Part shown: in pieces, positions 56,689-64,000 of the stretch
How the letters are laid out: each line of letters opens with the position of its first letter
Numbering within the stretch: position 1 is the stretch's first letter
Origin: Paenibacillus_AR mesotrionivorans
GTDB taxonomy: Bacteria > Bacillota > Bacilli > Paenibacillales > NBRC-103111
NCBI RefSeq assembly: GCF_046098205.1
Contig: NZ_JBJURJ010000001.1
Coordinates: forward strand, 186,001 to 250,000
DNA: 64,000 nucleotides
Reading direction: 5' to 3'
Made by a program: the position numbers and the translations under genes
Notes under the pieces: model-generated
Databases searched by the model: none
Seen by the model: the letters and a program-made list of their open reading frames with translations, nothing else
What the model was told of the DNA's origin: nothing

Positions 56689-57687
56689 ATTTAAAACATC
56701 ACGCTTTGTAAACACCGTGTATGCGGCGACCAGTGCGCCAACCGCCCAGACCGTGAGCACAACCAGGGAGAAAGTCAGCGTTAATCCCGGGATGGACGGC
56801 AAATCCCCCGTGAGAAAATCAATCGTGCTCAGGTTCAACATAAACAGATATTTGGCGCTGGTCCAGGAGGAGGCCATCTCCGACAAAATCGTCCCGGCGA
56901 TCAGAGTAGCCAGCATGATGCCCATGCCTGCCGCGGTGCTGCGGACCAGGACGGATACCATCAAAGTGATGCAAGCGACCACCACCAGCGGATACCAGGC
57001 CAGCCCATATTCCATCAGGATAAATTTCCATTGGGCGACGGTGTAAACATCAGCCGTAGACAGCTCGTCACCCACCACACGGTAACCCACCAGCACAGGC
57101 TCCCCCCAGCCGTGAAAGCCGAAAACTGTTCCCGACACCACATAGCTCACCAGCCCAATCAAGAAGGTAATCAGGGAGACAAACATAATAAGCGCTATCA
57201 GCTTGCTTGTCAACACCTTCCATCGGGCGACGGGCCGCGTCAGGAGCAGCTTGATGGTACCGGAGGAATGCTCCGAGGATACCAAATCCGCACCTACCAC
57301 CGCAATTAGCAGGGGGACGAACAGGGACAGCGCATTCTTCATAAACTCCCGGGTAAAGGTTACTCCGTTGGGCGTGCTGGGATTCACATTTTTCTCCAGG
57401 GCATATTCAATCCGGGTCATCTCCACCCGCATATACTTCTTCCAATCCTCGGAAATCCGCGGGCTGGACATGCGGTTGGTCATATCCTTCAGCCGCTGCT
57501 CTGCCTCAATCCTCCAGTTACTGGTGCCGAACTGTTTTTCCCGCTCCGCCGACACCCGGTACTGGGCGTAGGTGAACATAGGAATCAGCACCAGCAGGAT
57601 CAGGACAACTACTAGCAGACGGCGTTTTTTGATCAGCTTGATCGTCTCATTCTGAATCAGGGGATATAGGCTACTCAATGCGTTCAC
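56686..57687 (-). CDS. ABC-2-type transporter permease
   Basis: The protein of about 330 residues has a basic N-terminus (L-I-K-K-R-R-L) and six hydrophobic segments (one near residue 25, five from about residue 120 on), with E-H-S-S-G-T-I-K-L-L-L-T-R-P, the typical sequence before the second segment of ABC-2 permeases. The long first extracytoplasmic loop (about 45-115) is a feature of this subfamily. GTG at 57687 directly abuts GGAGG; a TTG three codons on (57678) is better spaced and may be the real start. It overlaps the ATPase gene by up to 17 bases, so it forms one exporter. Confidence 0.85.
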   Translation of the reverse strand: MNALSSLYPLIQNETIKLIKKRRLLVVVLILLVLIPMFTYAQYRVSAEREKQFGTSNWRIEAEQRLKDMTNRMSSPRISEDWKKYMRVEMTRIEYALEKNVNPSTPNGVTFTREFMKNALSLFVPLLIAVVGADLVSSEHSSGTIKLLLTRPVARWKVLTSKLIALIMFVSLITFLIGLVSYVVSGTVFGFHGWGEPVLVGYRVVGDELSTADVYTVAQWKFILMEYGLAWYPLVVVACITLMVSVLVRSTAAGMGIMLATLIAGTILSEMASSWTSAKYLFMLNLSTIDFLTGDLPSIPGLTLTFSLVVLTVWAVGALVAAYTVFTKRDVLN

Positions 57688-58630
57688 CCTCCGTCAGGCG
57701 CAGGAAGAGCTCCTCCAGCGTCGGATGTTTGATGGATACCTCATACAAGGACACCCCGTGATCCTGAAGTGACCGGGATACGGCCGGAATATCGGCAGTG
57801 TTCATTTCCGTACGAATGCCCTTCTCCGCTCCAGTCCCCTGCAGCTCCGTCTGGAGCGAATCCCCATCCTCTGTCAGGTGCACGTCAGCGAATTTCTCCA
57901 TGACCTGCAAGGCAGTCTCCCGGGGAGTTGCATGCCACATGACAGTGCTGATACTCTTCTCGATCAAATCCTTCACCTCACCGACAGCGATCACCTGGCC
58001 ATGGCTGATAATCGCCACCCGGTCGCACATCAGCTGGATTTCGGAGAGCAGATGGCTGGATACAAATACACTCAACCCGTCCTGCGCCAGCCTGCGGATA
58101 AACTCCCGCATCTCCTTGATGCCCTGGGGGTCCAAGCCGTTAGTGGGTTCGTCCAAAATCAGCAGCTTGGGGGAACCCAGCAAGGCTTGGGCAATGCCCA
58201 GACGCTGGCGCATGCCGAGGGAATACGTTTTGACCTTATCCCCAATCCGCTGCTCCATTCCTACAATGGCCACCACCTCGCGGATTCGCGCCTCCGTAAC
58301 GCCGGGAATCATCCGGGCAAAATGCTCCAGGTTTTCCCATCCCGTCAAGTAAGGGTACAGCTCCGGATTCTCCACAATACAGCCGATCTGGCGCAAGGCC
58401 TCAAATGGCTTGTTCTGCAGCGGAAGCCCGCAAATTTCGATGCTGCCCTCGGTGGGACGGATCAGATTCACCAGCATCCGGATGGTGGTGGTTTTGCCCG
58501 CTCCATTGGGGCCGAGAAACCCGAACACCTCTCCCGCACCTACATCAAAGCTGACGCCCTTGATAATCCACTTATTGCGGATCTTCTTCTTCAAATTGCG
58601 GACGGATAGCACCGCTTCCCTGGTTACCAT
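57671..58630 (-). CDS. ABC transporter ATP-binding protein
   Basis: The 319-residue protein has Walker A G-P-N-G-A-G-K-T-T-T, Q-loop region, signature Y-S-L-G-M-R-Q-R-L, Walker B L-L-I-L-D-E-P-T and the switch H in S-S-H-L-L-S-E. The last 100 residues are an additional domain (T-A-L-Q-V-M-E-K-F, E-V-S-I-K-H-P-T-L-E-E-L-F) as in DrrA/CcmA/BcrA-type transporters. GGAGG lies nine bases before the ATG. With the permease it would export a lipid, peptide or drug; the substrate is unknown. It follows the SGNH hydrolase by five bases. Confidence 0.9.
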   Translation of the reverse strand: MVTREAVLSVRNLKKKIRNKWIIKGVSFDVGAGEVFGFLGPNGAGKTTTIRMLVNLIRPTEGSIEICGLPLQNKPFEALRQIGCIVENPELYPYLTGWENLEHFARMIPGVTEARIREVVAIVGMEQRIGDKVKTYSLGMRQRLGIAQALLGSPKLLILDEPTNGLDPQGIKEMREFIRRLAQDGLSVFVSSHLLSEIQLMCDRVAIISHGQVIAVGEVKDLIEKSISTVMWHATPRETALQVMEKFADVHLTEDGDSLQTELQGTGAEKGIRTEMNTADIPAVSRSLQDHGVSLYEVSIKHPTLEELFLRLTEGERIE

Positions 58631-58635
58631 AAGCT

Positions 58636-59520
58636 TCAGCCTCCTGTCCGGATGACCTGCGCCACACGTGCGGCAATTTCCGCGTAGGCGGCAGTATTGG
58701 GATGAAACAGATCCGTATAAAGCATAGACCGGCCAAAATTCTGAAACAGATCATAAGTAGGCACAACTGTCACATTGGAATGGCGGTTGGCTGCCACAAA
58801 GGCGGCATTGTTCCAGCGTCCGATCCATTCGGCCGCCTGGCGCTCCGGATCAAATTCGGCGAAGGGATGGTATAACCCTACATATACAATTTGAGCTTTT
58901 GGATTGGCAGCAGCCAGCTTGTCGATAATCGTCTCCAGCCGGGTGATGGAACCTGGGAATTCTTTAGCCAAAGCAGCATAATCAAAGGATATATCTCCCG
59001 GAAGGGAAGTGCCTCCCGCCTGTGAAGTGGCGTTGCCCGCAGGAGATGCGGCAGGTGCAGGGCTGGAGGCTCCGTTAAAGCCCACAATCCTAGTCGCGAT
59101 CCGGTTAAGGTCATTCCCGCCAATAGTAAACAGAATAATGTCAGCTTGAGCGATATAATCCTGGGCAGTGGGTTTGGCGATGTCCGTCAGCATATCCGTT
59201 GTGGTGGCTCCGCTGACCGCATAATTCCACACATACACAGGTTTGCCGGTTTTGTCTTCCAGCTGCTTCTTCACCTTGCCTACATACCCCTCGGCATCGT
59301 CATCCCCCACCCCACGGGTAAGCGAATCCCCCAAAGCCAGAATTTGCAGCTTGTCCTGACGGTCAGGTGCCGGTGTAGACGTCCCTGCAGCGGATTCCGG
59401 CGTTTCACCCCGGGGATACAGTACGGTTTTGATGCCATATACCAGACCGGCCGCCAGCACAAGGGTAGTTAAAAGTCCGGCTGTCCCGGCAATCCGCCAG
59501 AGCACACGGGTATTGCTCAT
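58636..59520 (-). CDS. Secreted SGNH/GDSL-type hydrolase
   Basis: The 294-residue protein has an N-terminal membrane helix (about 8-30), a Pro/Thr-rich linker, and the SGNH blocks: L-G-D-S-L-T-R-G (catalytic Ser), a Gly in S-G-A-T-T, I-G-G-N-D-L-N and D-L-F-H-P-N-T (catalytic Asp and His). It resembles the Bacillus YpmR-type extracellular lipase/esterase group. GGGGGA precedes the chosen ATG, 15 codons inside the frame. It is first in an operon with an ABC exporter, so the enzyme may modify the exported compound. Confidence 0.85.
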   Translation of the reverse strand: MSNTRVLWRIAGTAGLLTTLVLAAGLVYGIKTVLYPRGETPESAAGTSTPAPDRQDKLQILALGDSLTRGVGDDDAEGYVGKVKKQLEDKTGKPVYVWNYAVSGATTTDMLTDIAKPTAQDYIAQADIILFTIGGNDLNRIATRIVGFNGASSPAPAASPAGNATSQAGGTSLPGDISFDYAALAKEFPGSITRLETIIDKLAAANPKAQIVYVGLYHPFAEFDPERQAAEWIGRWNNAAFVAANRHSNVTVVPTYDLFQNFGRSMLYTDLFHPNTAAYAEIAARVAQVIRTGG

Positions 59521-59690
59521 GTCAGAAGTCCCCCATTTCCCAACTGCTTGTGTGTGTCCGAACATCTTGGAGTTTTCAAACTCACCCTAATTACATCGGA
59601 TAAAGTAAGAGTAAGTGTTCCTGCCGCAATTTGCAAATACATGAAAATTCATCATGGGACTTTTCCCATAGCGGTTGCTCTACCTAGGAC

Positions 59691-59720
59691 GAAAAAAAAG
59701 AAGCCGTACAAACGGCTTCT
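59691..59720 (-). terminator. Terminator of the 90-residue gene
   Basis: AGAAGCCGT ACAA ACGGCTTCT perfect stem beginning inside the stop codon of the gene, then a run of eight T on the minus-strand transcript. Confidence 0.85.
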
Positions 59721-59991
59721 AGTGAACGACATTTTCCTGGGCGGGGATAAAGATTTCGAACACGTCACCGTGCTGGAGAATCGTAATATCCTTGGACTTG
59801 ACCTTCATCACGACCACGTCGGGCTTGGCCTTCATCCGCTCAATATAATGCTCCGGCACTTCTCCGGCTTCGCTGACGGTGACGCCTTCAATTACGCGCT
59901 CTTCATTATCCTTAAAGGGAATGTTCAGCACTTCTTCATAGATATCGGAGAAAAGCTCAAAATTCTTGGTGTATACGGCGATGCACTTCAA
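59719..59991 (-). CDS. Hypothetical protein, 90 residues
   Basis: The small soluble protein begins M-K-C-I-A-V-Y-T-K-N-F-E-L-F and carries G-V-T-V-S-E-A-G-E and V-V-M-K-V-K-S-K-D-I-T-I. No signal or membrane segment. I do not recognise it. The ORF is well formed with AAAGGATG-type ribosome site. It is 22 bases after the nth stop codon on the same strand and ends in a terminator, so it is probably co-transcribed with nth. Confidence 0.65.
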   Translation of the reverse strand: MKCIAVYTKNFELFSDIYEEVLNIPFKDNEERVIEGVTVSEAGEVPEHYIERMKAKPDVVVMKVKSKDITILQHGDVFEIFIPAQENVVH

Positions 59992-60013
59992 TGTAATCCC
60001 ATCCTTTGAATGT

Positions 60014-60709
60014 TCAAGTCAATACAGTGGAAGAACCGGTACTGCTTTCCTTAGATTTCCTGTTTCCGCCGGTTTTCATACGTTTCTTGCCTTCTTTGCA
60101 GACATCCAGCAGCGGACATATGCCGCAGGCGGGATTCTGCGCCTTGCAATGGTAACGGCCGAAAAAAATCAGCCGGTGATGCGTCAGGGTCCATTCATCC
60201 CGGGGAACACCCGCCATCAGGTGCTTCTCCACCTCCAGGACCGAATCGGTCTCCTTGGCGATGCCGAGACGTTTAGAAACACGCTCCACATGCGTATCCA
60301 CAGCTATGGCAGGTACGCCGAATGCATTGGATACCACAACATTAGCCGTTTTGCGGCCTACCCCGGGAAGCTTGACAAGCTCTTCATGGGCCTCCGGGAT
60401 TTGTCCATGATAATTCTCCAGCAGGATCCGGCACAAGCTCTGGATATTCTTCGCTTTGTTCCGGAACAGGCCGATGCGTCTGATGTCCTCCTCCAATTCG
60501 GAGACGGGGACAACAATATAATCCTCGGGCGTACGGTATTTCTGAAAAAGGGTTGCGGTCACTTTATTCACCGTCTCGTCCGTACATTGGGCGGACAGCA
60601 ATACGGCAATGGTCAACTCGAAGGGATTCGAGTGATTCAGCTCACAATGGGCATCAGGAAACATCTCGGCAATGGTATCCAGGATATGACGCAACTGCTT
60701 TTTGTTCAT
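60014..60709 (-). CDS. nth: Endonuclease III
   Basis: The 231-residue protein is a bifunctional DNA glycosylase/AP lyase for oxidised pyrimidines. The HhH motif with catalytic Lys reads L-P-G-V-G-R-K-T-A-N-V-V, the catalytic Asp follows in A-V-D-T-H-V-E-R, and the 4Fe-4S Cys pattern C-x6-C-x2-C-x5-C is in H-C-K-A-Q-N-P-A-C-G-I-C. A basic, Ser-rich tail follows. Family length is normal. It shares an operon with the 90-residue hypothetical gene. Confidence 0.93.
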   Translation of the reverse strand: MNKKQLRHILDTIAEMFPDAHCELNHSNPFELTIAVLLSAQCTDETVNKVTATLFQKYRTPEDYIVVPVSELEEDIRRIGLFRNKAKNIQSLCRILLENYHGQIPEAHEELVKLPGVGRKTANVVVSNAFGVPAIAVDTHVERVSKRLGIAKETDSVLEVEKHLMAGVPRDEWTLTHHRLIFFGRYHCKAQNPACGICPLLDVCKEGKKRMKTGGNRKSKESSTGSSTVLT

Positions 60710-60884
60710 ACGGCGGTCTTCACCTCCGATGATTGCCGTACCTACCTTGGTGCCTGCAGAACGTCAAGAATTATTTTAGATAAACCAAAGTTTAACGAAA
60801 AACCATTGGTAAATCAATGCTATAGTTCAAAGAAAATCGAATATTTTCGGAACAATGGCAAGATTTAACGTGAAAAGTCGTCTT

Positions 60885-60916
60885 TTGGCGGTTTTCGTCC
60901 TTGAAAAAACCGCCAA
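60885..60916 (-). terminator. Terminator of the SLH-protein gene
   Basis: TTGGCGGTTTT ... AAAACCGCCAA, 64 bases after the stop codon. The remaining gap 60710-60884 is AT-rich and holds the nth promoter region; nothing else was recognised there. Confidence 0.7.
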
Positions 60917-60979
60917 GCTTGCGGAATCCCGCGTGCTTGACGGCTCATTGTGCTTAATGCTGAAAATAATGAGAACAGC

Positions 60980-63700
60980 TTAGGACTGAATATCCACTTC
61001 CACGATTTTACCGTTAATCAGGTACAGAGTTACGGTTTTACCTGAAGGAATGCTTGCCGGTGAATAGGAAATGGAGCCCTGATGGACATATGCCTTGGTA
61101 TGGAATGGATAATTGCGCGATTCGCCCAGGCTTTCCCGAAGCACATACAGATTGTTTGTTGCGGTATCATAATAGTCGGTCTTGCGGACCAAGGAGGTGG
61201 CGGTATAAATGGTGTACACGCCGTCCTGCCCCTTAACGGCCTCCACACGGTCGCCGGCCTTCAGGTCTGCCAGTGTGGTGTCGGATAAGCTTGTACGCTT
61301 CACAACGGCTGTTGTACCCACTTCCAGTGTTCTGCCGGCGGAGCCTGCCTCTGAAATGGTTACTTTACCTGCCGCGGCGTCCACAGACAGCACATTTCCT
61401 CTGGATACGGAGGCTGCCTGCACCTTCTCAATGGTGGTGCCTTTGTAGTGCATGATATAGGGATCCTCATTGGACATGGAGTCGATGGTGATCTCCTGGC
61501 CGTTCATATTATAAATCTTGGTTGAATATGGCAGGGTCAGCGTAGTGGAGCCGTTCAACGGGTCACGAAGAGTCAGCTGCCGGTTGCTGCCGCTTTTGTT
61601 GGCCAGGTAAACCAGAAACGTGCGGGAAACCTCTACCATACTGATATTAGTGCCGGTGGAATCCAGCATGATGGTCACAGGTTCACCGACGATCAAGTCA
61701 GTAATGGCAGGGTTGGATTTGTTGGGAATCACAATTCCTACAGCCGTTCCTAAATTCAAGGTTAAATACTGTTCGCCCATTTTCAGTGTAATGGTCCTCG
61801 CAAGCGGCGATACCTGTGCAATTGTGCCTTGGTAGTTGTATACAATGCTGATTTTCTTCACTTTCTTTTCCGAAGAAGCCGTAATATCGATTTTTCTGCC
61901 TTCGGTCAAGTTGGAGGTCCCCAAAGTGAAGGTCGTGGTGGTGCCGTATAGCTCAAACACGGTCGTGTCCGACAGCTCGTACAGTTCTTTTTTGCCGGCC
62001 TGATTGGTCACGATCAGAACCTTGCCTTTGGCATCATAGCTAAACACGGTGTTCATGTATTCCGTTTGTAATGCGCGGCTAGTGGCGATGGCCTCAATCA
62101 CATTATTATTATCATCCAGAATCAGCTTCACTTCGTCATCTATTTCCAGATCCCTGAAGGTAGTAAACTCCATGCCGGGAATAGTGACCTTCAAGTTGTT
62201 ATCAAAGGTATAAAGTGCAGGTTTGCCTTTAGATGTACTAAAGATCGTAATGTATTTATAGTTCTTGTCTTCCTTGATATCCGTAATCCGGCCCTTGTCG
62301 CTGGGCGGCTCATAGGCCTCCAGCATGGTCATTTCCGTCAGTACATCCGTATTGATGACGAAGGAGATCTTGTCCTTGGCTTTAATGGCCGAGATATCCC
62401 CGCCTGCAGCACCCGCATAATACGTTACGGTAGTGGCCATGGGATAGGTTGCCGTGGAGCCGTCAGTTTCGCGGACGGTGATCTTCTTGTCCGTCAGATT
62501 GACGGATTGGATCACCCCTTCCGCTGTTTTGTTCAGCGGAATATGCTTCACGGTAATGGACGTATATTTGGCCTTGCTGCCGGTTCTGTGCAGCGTCAGC
62601 ACAGTTCCGGGAACCAAGTCGCTTGAGGCCAAACCCTTGCCGTCCTTGTCCACAATGGACAAGGGGATTTGGATTTGGGCTGTAATTTCCTTGCCGTTGC
62701 TCTTCATCACAACCTGGGAGGTATTGAAGTCCAGACTTACAAGCGTACCGTCCAAAATATTGGCCGCCTGTCCGTTCTCTTCAATAACCTCTGCAAACAG
62801 CACACTGCCGTCCTTCACGACGATAAACAGCTTATTGCCCTGCTTAAGGGACTGCGCTGTGGAAGGTGCGGATTGGTTCAGACCGTAGAACACCGTATCT
62901 GCGGTAAAGCCGAAGGTTTTCTGGTCGCCGTAGTCATCGCCTAAAACAACGGCTTTGTCGGTGATGCTGTCCACAATCCCCAGACCGGAGATGTCCGTGG
63001 AATCCATATACGGGCTTGTCCGGCTCAGGAAGGTGGCCATTTCGGCGCGGGTTACGGATTTGGCGGGCTTGAAGGTGCCGTCATCCAAACCATCCACAAT
63101 CTTCAGTGCTACTGCTTGGTTAATAAAACCTCTTGTGGATGCGGAGATGTCCGCATCATCCGCGAACTTGGTTGCTTGGTTTGCCAGCTCATTGGCTTCG
63201 GCCTGCTTGCCGATAGACCGGATGACAAGCTTGGCCACCCAATCCCGGGAGGCCTGGCGGGTACCCCAGCCGGATCCCGAGACAGCGGATTCCTCCGGGT
63301 AGGAGATGATTCCTTTTTCCAAGGCCATAAACAGATATTTCTTGGCGTAGTCGGATACCTGCAGATCGGAGGCAAAGGCGGGCAGCTCACCCGCCGCTTG
63401 CTCCAGTCCCATCATCCGCACCAGCATGGTAACCACTTCCTCCTGGGTTACGGAGCTGCTCGGATCATAAATGCCAACTGATTTGCCGTCCACAATCCCC
63501 AGCAAAGCCAGCTTGGTTATGTACTTATTGGCCCAATGGGAGACGGGCACATCCGTAAATTTCAGGTTGGGCTTCGTGTAGGCATTCTGGACTGTTGACT
63601 GTGGAGCGGTAGTGTCGTTAAGGGCTGCCATTGCGGTCGTACCCAAGGTCAGACTTGCCGTAAGCAAGACGATCACAGCTTTTGTCGCTCTTTTTTTCAA
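60980..63700 (-). CDS. S-layer-homology (SLH) domain protein with a long repetitive region
   Basis: The 906-residue protein starts at a TTG with GAGAGGAG upstream and a clear Sec signal peptide (K-K-R-A-T-K-A-V-I-V-L-L). Three SLH domains span about residues 45-220 (F-T-D-V-P-V-S-H-W-A, Y-D-P-S-S-S-V-T-Q-E-E-V, and F-K-P-A-K-S-V-T-R-A-E-M), which bind pyruvylated secondary wall polymer. The remaining 680 residues are a chain of beta-strand-rich segments of unrecognised type with phrases such as G-D-R-V-E-A-V and G-D-K-L-F-I. It is likely a large cell-surface protein. A GerMN-type gene is 36 bases upstream. Confidence 0.82.
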   Translation of the reverse strand: MKKRATKAVIVLLTASLTLGTTAMAALNDTTAPQSTVQNAYTKPNLKFTDVPVSHWANKYITKLALLGIVDGKSVGIYDPSSSVTQEEVVTMLVRMMGLEQAAGELPAFASDLQVSDYAKKYLFMALEKGIISYPEESAVSGSGWGTRQASRDWVAKLVIRSIGKQAEANELANQATKFADDADISASTRGFINQAVALKIVDGLDDGTFKPAKSVTRAEMATFLSRTSPYMDSTDISGLGIVDSITDKAVVLGDDYGDQKTFGFTADTVFYGLNQSAPSTAQSLKQGNKLFIVVKDGSVLFAEVIEENGQAANILDGTLVSLDFNTSQVVMKSNGKEITAQIQIPLSIVDKDGKGLASSDLVPGTVLTLHRTGSKAKYTSITVKHIPLNKTAEGVIQSVNLTDKKITVRETDGSTATYPMATTVTYYAGAAGGDISAIKAKDKISFVINTDVLTEMTMLEAYEPPSDKGRITDIKEDKNYKYITIFSTSKGKPALYTFDNNLKVTIPGMEFTTFRDLEIDDEVKLILDDNNNVIEAIATSRALQTEYMNTVFSYDAKGKVLIVTNQAGKKELYELSDTTVFELYGTTTTFTLGTSNLTEGRKIDITASSEKKVKKISIVYNYQGTIAQVSPLARTITLKMGEQYLTLNLGTAVGIVIPNKSNPAITDLIVGEPVTIMLDSTGTNISMVEVSRTFLVYLANKSGSNRQLTLRDPLNGSTTLTLPYSTKIYNMNGQEITIDSMSNEDPYIMHYKGTTIEKVQAASVSRGNVLSVDAAAGKVTISEAGSAGRTLEVGTTAVVKRTSLSDTTLADLKAGDRVEAVKGQDGVYTIYTATSLVRKTDYYDTATNNLYVLRESLGESRNYPFHTKAYVHQGSISYSPASIPSGKTVTLYLINGKIVEVDIQS

Positions 63701-63736
63701 AGTGATTGTTCTCCTCTCTATCTGTCTCTCCAAAGA

Positions 63737-64000
63737 TTAACGCTTAAACCACTCGGGAAGCTCAAAATGGCCCATTAGGGATTCGGGCTTTTTGCCGTTC
63801 ACCAGAATCTCGAAGGTTTCCACTTCGTTGAATTGGAACAGGGTTTTGCGGAATGCATCCAGCAGAAGTCCTTCTCCGGCGGAGCCCAGCCTGTCCTCAT
63901 CGGGCAGATTCAAATTGACGGACAGCTTGCCTGAATCCAGTTTGGCGGACAAAAAGGTGGTTTGGGGACACAAGGATACCGCATCGGCAGACGGGCTTTT
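63737..64000 (-). CDS. GerMN-domain protein, C-terminal part (5' truncated by window)
   Basis: The frame is open to the last base, so the gene starts outside the window. The visible 87 residues end with the C-terminal half of a GerMN domain: S-A-K-L-D-S-G-K-L-S-V-N-L, L-L-L-D-A-F-R-K-T-L-F-Q-F, F-E-I-L-V-N-G and G-H-F-E-L-P. GerM-type lipoproteins act in sporulation and germination. It is followed at 36 bases by the SLH gene on the same strand, so they may be one operon. The stop codon is at the left end. Confidence 0.65.
   Translation of the reverse strand, partial: KSPSADAVSLCPQTTFLSAKLDSGKLSVNLNLPDEDRLGSAGEGLLLDAFRKTLFQFNEVETFEILVNGKKPESLMGHFELPEWFKR

Noticed and set aside
59548..59590. 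A second copy of the MITE-like element
   Set aside because: Only scattered similarity to one end is visible and no pair of inverted ends was found; kept as a possible remnant only.
1..64000. CRISPR arrays, phage genes, tRNA and rRNA genes
   Set aside because: No regularly spaced identical repeats, no structural phage genes and no recognisable tRNA or rRNA sequence were seen by eye.

Overview
The window reads as a chromosome segment from a moderately GC-rich, endospore-forming Bacillota, most likely Paenibacillus or a close relative. The evidence is a glgBCDA glycogen operon with a separate GlgD subunit, an S-layer-homology (SLH) protein beside a GerMN-domain fragment, an AbrB-type transition-state regulator, Spo0A-type boxes, several Fur-family regulators, orphan solute-binding lipoproteins, strong AGGAGG ribosome sites, and intergenic arrays of short palindromes. 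No rRNA, tRNA, CRISPR array, phage or intact insertion sequence was found. Gene density is high, and both end genes are cut by the window edges.

Layout. 1-9 kb: the tail of a GntR regulator, a membrane metalloprotease, an orphan sugar-binding lipoprotein, a gene-free stretch that looks like a large structured RNA (about 2930-3407, minus strand), a DUF421 membrane protein, a lipoprotein, and an ACT-domain/DUF711 pair. 8.6-21 kb: a general-stress island. It holds an ABC1 kinase with a phasin-like protein; ytxH; the overlapping operon ytxG-rsbV-rsbW-sigB; a Dps; a YflT-like stress protein; and a signalling set of a hybrid histidine kinase, a REC-kinase and a REC-PP2C phosphatase. SigB-like promoter sequences precede ytxH, ytxG, dps and the next operon. 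21-26 kb: a tight operon of GH13 amylase, DUF1003, glgC, SDR and DUF1328.

26-35 kb: redox and metal homeostasis. AbrB, a ferredoxin-type aldo/keto reductase, fur with a PerR-like box, zur overlapping a nitroreductase, a Fur-box-controlled flavodoxin-HmoA pair, and two more Dps proteins. A secreted glycosidase with a PA14 domain lies between the Dps genes behind three perfect Spo0A boxes. 35-47 kb: an orphan MraY, a one-component HTH/binding-protein regulator, a phosphatase, the glgB-glgC-glgD-glgA operon (interrupted by a MITE-like element), and a secreted GH26 enzyme. 47-64 kb: rRNA-modification-type enzymes, a MarR regulator, parE/parC separated by a hairpin-rich spacer, an SGNH hydrolase-ABC exporter operon, nth, and a large SLH protein.

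How it fits together. The phosphatase and kinases probably feed stress signals into the RsbW-RsbV-SigB partner switch, which would drive protective proteins (YtxG/YtxH, Dps) and perhaps the GH13/glgC operon. Carbon storage is encoded twice (two glgC genes). The iron genes form a coherent Fur/PerR-controlled set. All starts, promoters and functions were read by eye from sequence; no database search was run.
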